NCBI RefSeq assembly: GCF_002733955.1
Contig: NZ_NVXQ01000009.1
Location: 124,001 to 188,000 of the forward strand
DNA length: 64,000 bases
DNA from: Hoeflea sp.
Lineage (GTDB): Bacteria > Pseudomonadota > Alphaproteobacteria > Rhizobiales > Rhizobiaceae
Reading direction: 5' to 3'
Notes under the pieces: generated by a model
Seen by the model: only the letters and a program-made list of their open reading frames with translations
What the model was told of the DNA's origin: nothing
The model's database searches: none
Shown: one piece after another, positions 59,785 through 64,000 of the stretch
Numbering within the stretch: the stretch's first letter is position 1
Layout: each line of letters starts with the position of its first letter
Made by a program: the position numbers and the translations under genes

Positions 59785-60100
59785 TGACCGATAAGGCAGA
59801 TAATGATTCTGGCCGACGCTGCGGGTGTGACACAAGGCTGCCAGCTCGATCGGTAACGGCAAGCACGGCTGCGCGCTGCAATGCGCGGGGCGCGAGTTCG
59901 GTAGCGTATTTGCGTCGAGGGTTTCGGGTGTTGGAAAACCAAGGGGTTGCAGCGCTTTTCCTGCGGTGTGCACCTGGGGTAAATGCGTCCGCGCCCTATT
60001 TTATTCACATTGTCCGGGCTAACCGGGCGCAAGACATGATCGGCCATGACCTTGGCGTCTGCCAGGCGGGTCAAAAAGAAAAACAAACGGTAGCTGGCTG
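59785..60100 (+). other. 316-base region between amiC and mrcA
   Basis: A 106-residue frame runs through it (ATG 59781 overlapping the amiC stop, TGA 60099-60101 overlapping the mrcA start). Its codon use (AGG, CGA, GGG, GTA) and composition differ from neighbours, so I do not call it a gene. No terminator or clear promoter seen. AAAGAAAAACAAACGG just before mrcA is a purine-rich translation-start region without a strong Shine-Dalgarno. Confidence 0.4.
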
Positions 60101-62551
60101 ATGATACGACTGATTGGATATTTTTTCGGGATCGGGACCGTGCTGTTTCTGATGGTTGCAGCAGGCGTTGCCTGGTACATCGGAGATATCTCGAAGGATC
60201 TTCCCGATTACGAAGTGCTCAACAGCTACGAGCCGCCGGTGACCACCCGCGTGCATTCGGCCTCCGGCGAGCTGATGGCTGAATATGCCCGCCAGCGCCG
60301 TCTTTTCCTTCCCATCCAGGCCATCCCGGACCGGGTCAAGGCAGCGTTTCTGTCCGCCGAAGACAAGAATTTCTATTCCCACCCTGGCGTCGATCCCGTG
60401 GGTCTTACCCGTGCTGTGATCAACAATATCCGCACCGGCGCACGGCAGGGGGCATCGACGATAACCCAGCAGGTGGCTAAGAACTTCCTTCTGACGTCCG
60501 ATCAGACTTATGAGCGCAAGATCAAGGAAGCGATCCTGTCGTTCCGTATCGAGCAGGCCTATTCCAAGGACCGCATTCTCGAACTCTATCTCAACGAGAT
60601 CTTCTTCGGCATGAACGCCTATGGCATCGCCGGGGCGGCGCTGACCTATTTCAACAAGTCGGTCAACGAGCTGAGCATCTCTGAAACCGCCTACCTCGCA
60701 GCCCTTCCAAAGGCGCCGGCCAATTACCACCCGTTCCGTCACCCCGAGCGCGCGATCGAGCGCCGCAATTGGGTGGTCGACCGCATGGTGGAAAATGGCT
60801 ATGTCCGCGCCGCCGACGGGGCCGAGGCGAAGCAGGAGCCGTTGGGTGTGACCCCGCGCAAGACCGGCTCTTACCTGTTTGCATCGGAGTATTTCGCTGA
60901 AGAGGTGCGCCGCGAGCTGATCGGCCGCTATGGCAATGATGCGCTGTATGAAGGTGGCTTGTCGGTCCGCACCACGCTCGATCCGCGGCTTCAGGTGATC
61001 GCCCGCAAGGCCTTGCAAAAAGGCCTGATGAATTATGACGAGCGCCGCGGCTTCCGCGGGCCCGTGACACGCATCGACACATCTGGCGACTGGGGCACAC
61101 CGCTCAGTGAGATAGATCCGCTGCGGGACGTGCCGGAATGGAAGCTGGCCGTCGTGCTGTCGGCGTCCGACGACGCGGTCGAGGTTGGTTTGCGTCCGGG
61201 CCGGGAAGTTTCCGGCGCGGTTGCAGAAGAGCGCCCGACCGGCACGATCCTGGCCGAAGACATGAAATGGGCATTCCGCGTCAATCTGGACGGAGAAAGA
61301 GCCCGAAACGTCAAGAAGGCTTCCGAGGTTCTGACTCCGGGCGATGTTGTCTATGTAGAACCCTACGACAAGGACGGCACGCAAGGCCTGCGCCTGAGAC
61401 AGCCGCCGAAAATCCAGGGCGCGCTGGTGGCGATGGATCCGCATACCGGTCGCGTGCTTGCCATGGTCGGCGGGTTCTCCTTTGCACAGTCCGAGTTCAA
61501 CCGCGCAACCCAGGCCGAACGCCAGCCCGGATCGGCTTTCAAGCCTTTCGTTTACGCGGCGGCTCTCGACAATGGTTACACGCCCGCCTCAGTGGTGCTT
61601 GATGCGCCGATCGAAATTGTTTCCGGTGGCGAACTCTGGAAGCCGAAGAACTACGGTGGCGGATCGGCCGGGCCTTCAACGCTGCGGCTCGGAATCGAAC
61701 GCTCGCGTAACCTGATGACAGTCCGGCTTGCCCAGGACATGGGCATGAACCTGGTGGCGGAATATGCCGAGCGGTTCGGTGTCTATGACGACATGCTGCC
61801 GGTGTTGGCGATGTCGCTCGGCTCCGGCGAAACCACGGTAATGCGGATGGCCTCGGCCTATTCGGTGCTCGCCAATGGCGGCAAGCAGATCAAGCCGTCG
61901 CTGATCGACCGCATCCAGGACCGTTACGGCAAGACCATCTTCAAGCATGAAGAGCGCTCCTGCGATGCCTGCATCGCCACCGCATGGCTGTCGCAGGAAG
62001 AACCCGAAGTGGTCGACACCCGCGAGCAGGTTCTCGATCCGATGACCGCCTACCAGATCACTTCGATGATGGAAGGCGTGGTCACCCGAGGAACCGCAGC
62101 CGGCAAGATCAAGCTCGATCGCCCGACCGCCGGCAAGACCGGCACCACCAACGAGGAAAAGGACGCCTGGTTCATGGGCTATACCGCCGACCTCGTGGCC
62201 GGCGTCTTCATCGGCTTTGACAATCCGACGCCCATGGGCCGCGGCTCCACCGGCGGCGCGCTGGCAGCCCCCGTGTTCAACGAGTTCATGCAGGGCGCGC
62301 TCGAGGGCACGCGCCCGGCTGATTTCCGCGTTCCGCAGGGCATGAAGCTGATTGCGATCAACCGCAAGACCGGCATGCAGGCCTTTGAAGGCGAGGGCGA
62401 CGTGATCATGGAAGCCTTCAAGCCCGGCACCGGACCTTCGGACGTCTATTCGGTCATCGGTCTTGAGGAGTTCGCCACCGGCGACGCCATCACCACGATT
62501 TCGCCGCAGGCCAACCAGGCCGTCAACAATGGTGTCGGCGGGCTTTATTGA
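60101..62551 (+). CDS. mrcA: penicillin-binding protein 1A
   Basis: 816 residues. Bifunctional peptidoglycan synthase. N-terminal membrane anchor (FFGIGTVLFLMVAAGVAWYI). Transglycosylase domain with catalytic Glu87 in FLSAEDKNFYSHPG and QQVAKNFLLTSDQTYERKIK. An OB-like domain (~310-440) is inserted. Transpeptidase active Ser478 in QPGSAFKPF, with Lys481; KTGTTNEEKDAW is the KTG motif. The C-terminus lacks long extensions. In operon-like order with amiC. Confidence 0.95.
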   Translation: MIRLIGYFFGIGTVLFLMVAAGVAWYIGDISKDLPDYEVLNSYEPPVTTRVHSASGELMAEYARQRRLFLPIQAIPDRVKAAFLSAEDKNFYSHPGVDPVGLTRAVINNIRTGARQGASTITQQVAKNFLLTSDQTYERKIKEAILSFRIEQAYSKDRILELYLNEIFFGMNAYGIAGAALTYFNKSVNELSISETAYLAALPKAPANYHPFRHPERAIERRNWVVDRMVENGYVRAADGAEAKQEPLGVTPRKTGSYLFASEYFAEEVRRELIGRYGNDALYEGGLSVRTTLDPRLQVIARKALQKGLMNYDERRGFRGPVTRIDTSGDWGTPLSEIDPLRDVPEWKLAVVLSASDDAVEVGLRPGREVSGAVAEERPTGTILAEDMKWAFRVNLDGERARNVKKASEVLTPGDVVYVEPYDKDGTQGLRLRQPPKIQGALVAMDPHTGRVLAMVGGFSFAQSEFNRATQAERQPGSAFKPFVYAAALDNGYTPASVVLDAPIEIVSGGELWKPKNYGGGSAGPSTLRLGIERSRNLMTVRLAQDMGMNLVAEYAERFGVYDDMLPVLAMSLGSGETTVMRMASAYSVLANGGKQIKPSLIDRIQDRYGKTIFKHEERSCDACIATAWLSQEEPEVVDTREQVLDPMTAYQITSMMEGVVTRGTAAGKIKLDRPTAGKTGTTNEEKDAWFMGYTADLVAGVFIGFDNPTPMGRGSTGGALAAPVFNEFMQGALEGTRPADFRVPQGMKLIAINRKTGMQAFEGEGDVIMEAFKPGTGPSDVYSVIGLEEFATGDAITTISPQANQAVNNGVGGLY

Positions 62552-62661
62552 CGCACCAAAAATTCGGCGTCTTTGACGCCTTTACATCACGCGGAGTGGA
62601 ACTTATGGTCCGCCCGCTTCGGCAAGAAATTTGCCTGATAACATGACGGAACCAGAGATCC

Positions 62662-63790
62662 ATGCGCGCAGAAACCCAGGTCGTTGTCGACGAAATCAAG
62701 CAGGCCATAAGCCTGCTGAGGAGGCATCTTTGACTGGGAACCTGCTCAAAAACGTCTCGAATGGCTGAACGCCAAGGCTGAAGACCCGTCGATCTGGGAT
62801 GACGCGCAGGAAGCTCAGAAGCTGATGCGTGAACGCCAGCAACTCGATGATTCCATCAATGGCCTTAAACGTCTGGAAAGCCAGCTGTCCGACAACCTCG
62901 AACTCATCGAGATGGGCGAGGAAGAAGGCGACAGCGGCATCGTCAGCGAGGCGGAATCAGCCCTCAAGGAACTTCGCACCGAAGTCACCCGCCAGCAGAT
63001 CGAATCGCTCCTTTCGGGCGAAGCCGACAGCAACGACACCTATCTCGAAGTTCATTCCGGCGCCGGCGGTACCGAAAGCCAGGACTGGGCCAACATGCTG
63101 TTGCGCATGTACACCCGCTGGGCCGAACAGCACGGGATGAAGGTCGAGCTTCTCGAAATCCATGATGGCGAAGAAGCCGGCATCAAGTCGGCCACGCTGT
63201 TGGTCAAGGGACACAATGCCTATGGCTGGCTGAAGACGGAATCAGGCGTTCATCGCCTGGTCCGGATTTCGCCCTATGACAGCCAGGCGCGTCGTCACAC
63301 CTCGTTCTCGAGCATCTGGACCTATCCGGTGATCGATGATTCGATTGATGTCGACATCAACGAGAGCGATTGCCGCATCGATACCTACCGCGCATCAGGC
63401 GCCGGCGGCCAGCACGTCAACACCACCGACTCGGCGGTTCGCATCACCCATAACCCGACCGGGATTGTGGTGCAGTGCCAGCAGGAACGCTCGCAGCATA
63501 AGAACCGCGCCAAGGCCTGGGACATGCTTCGCGCGCGGATCTACGAGGCGGAGCTGCAAAAGCGCGAGGAAGCGGCCAACGCCGAAGCGGCTTCAAAGAC
63601 CGATATCGGCTGGGGTCACCAGATCCGGTCCTACGTCCTGCAGCCATACCAGCTGGTCAAGGACCTGCGCACCGGAACAGAGAGCACCAACCCGCAAGGC
63701 GTGCTGGATGGCGACCTCGACGAGTTCATGGAAGCAGCCCTAGCTCAGCGCGTTTACGGCGGTGGCGAGGACGTCGCCGACATCGATTGA
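62662..63790 (+). CDS. prfB: peptide chain release factor 2, programmed +1 frameshift
   Basis: The protein is 375 residues after a +1 shift. Frame 0 runs from ATG 62662 for 23 codons to CTT TGA at 62728-62733; translation resumes at GAC 62732, reading [23 protein letters not shown] at residues 248-250 ([10 protein letters not shown]) hydrolyses peptidyl-tRNA. The stop-codon recognition motif reads SPY at 203-205 rather than SPF, which is common in this group as far as I know. The internal TGA makes an autoregulatory loop: low RF2 favours the shift. Confidence 0.97.
62719..62734 (+). promoter_or_regulatory. programmed frameshift site of prfB
   Basis: AGGAGG (62719-62724), three bases, then CTT TGA C. 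The Shine-Dalgarno-like hexamer three bases before the slippery CTT matches the E. coli arrangement AGGGGG-TAT-CTT-TGA. It pauses the ribosome and stimulates the +1 slip. Confidence 0.96.
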
Positions 63791-63837
63791 TCGTACCGGC
63801 AGGCATCGAGCCCTGGTGACTGCGGCGAGTAACGTGT

Positions 63838-64000
63838 TTAGCGGGTCAGCGCCGAGCGGATCAGGCTGAAACCTGCCAGGGCGAACAGCCCCGCGGCGAC
63901 GCCTTCAATCCATCGTCTCGATTTTCGATAACCGGCCATGAAGCCGGGAAGCGAGAACGTCAGCGCATAGCCCGCATAATTCGCAAATCCAAGTCCGGCG
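63838..64000 (-). CDS. LysE/RhtB-type transporter, cut by the right edge
   Basis: Only the C-terminal ~53 residues are visible: AGLGFANYAGYALTFSLPGF, then MAGYRKSRRWIEGVAAGLFA and LAGFSLIRSALTR before the TAA. The GYRKSRRWIEGVAAGLFALAG pattern matches the last helix of LysE-family amino-acid exporters. The start is outside the window. Convergent with prfB (47-base gap). Confidence 0.7.
   Translation of the reverse strand, partial: AGLGFANYAGYALTFSLPGFMAGYRKSRRWIEGVAAGLFALAGFSLIRSALTR

Noticed and set aside
59781..60101. 106-codon frame filling the amiC-mrcA gap, with ATGA overlap to amiC and TGATG to mrcA
   Set aside because: Codon use is unlike the neighbours (many AGG, CGA, GGG, GTA), no Shine-Dalgarno, no protein-like pattern. 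Overlaps could be chance. Conservation of the frame would change this view.

Overview
The window is a gene-dense, GC-rich chromosomal segment of an alphaproteobacterium. Gene order and gene content point to the Hyphomicrobiales (Rhizobiales), probably a Rhizobiaceae or Phyllobacteriaceae relative such as Hoeflea. This placement is inferred from synteny and protein families (divK-pleD, GatCAB, NDUFA12 and DUF2155, DUF3572, DUF6455, and direct-repeat GAAC-N7-GAAC LexA boxes); no database search was run. I see no rRNA, tRNA, insertion sequence, prophage or CRISPR array. This is core chromosome with a few accessory insertions.

Layout: 1-7.9 kb holds an AraC regulator cut by the left edge, then a protein quality-control cluster (clpP, clpX, a DUF1615 secreted protein, lon) and hupB for HU. 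At 8.0-15 kb a 28-residue hydrophobic peptide under a textbook LexA box lies upstream of dnaE; a membrane protein, dinB (with its own LexA box) and a GNAT follow. At 15.4-18.4 kb are a HAD-like/DUF3572 pair and the cell-cycle and c-di-GMP operon divK-pleD. At 18.7-31 kb a long minus-strand block carries rpmG, an MFS transporter, a NUDIX hydrolase, DUF983, rnr, topA, dprA, plsY, a dihydroorotase-like pseudoenzyme and pyrB.

At 31-36 kb are an AidB-like acyl-CoA dehydrogenase, an AEC transporter, two small membrane proteins, ruvX and a UPF0173 hydrolase. At 36-42 kb the amidotransferase genes gatC, gatA and gatB are interleaved with GNAT genes, a YjhX-family gene and a DUF6455 gene behind an FNR/FixK-like box. 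At 42-50 kb are small secreted and membrane proteins, the complex I accessory subunit NDUFA12, DUF2155, a large OmpA-type protein, aat, accC and accB. At 50-54.6 kb are a DsbA-like protein, a BepA-like M48 protease, an aminotransferase and a GNAT. At 54.7-63.8 kb lies rne, then amidase, PBP1A and prfB, the last with a programmed +1 frameshift. A LysE-type transporter is cut by the right edge.

The most interesting signal is at 8084-8231: a LexA operator sits inside a predicted promoter, followed by a strong Shine-Dalgarno and a 28-codon single-helix membrane peptide. This resembles SOS-induced division inhibitors or toxins such as Caulobacter SidA or E. coli TisB in size and control, but without visible sequence similarity. 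The second LexA box at dinB, in the same window, is an internal control for the operator motif.
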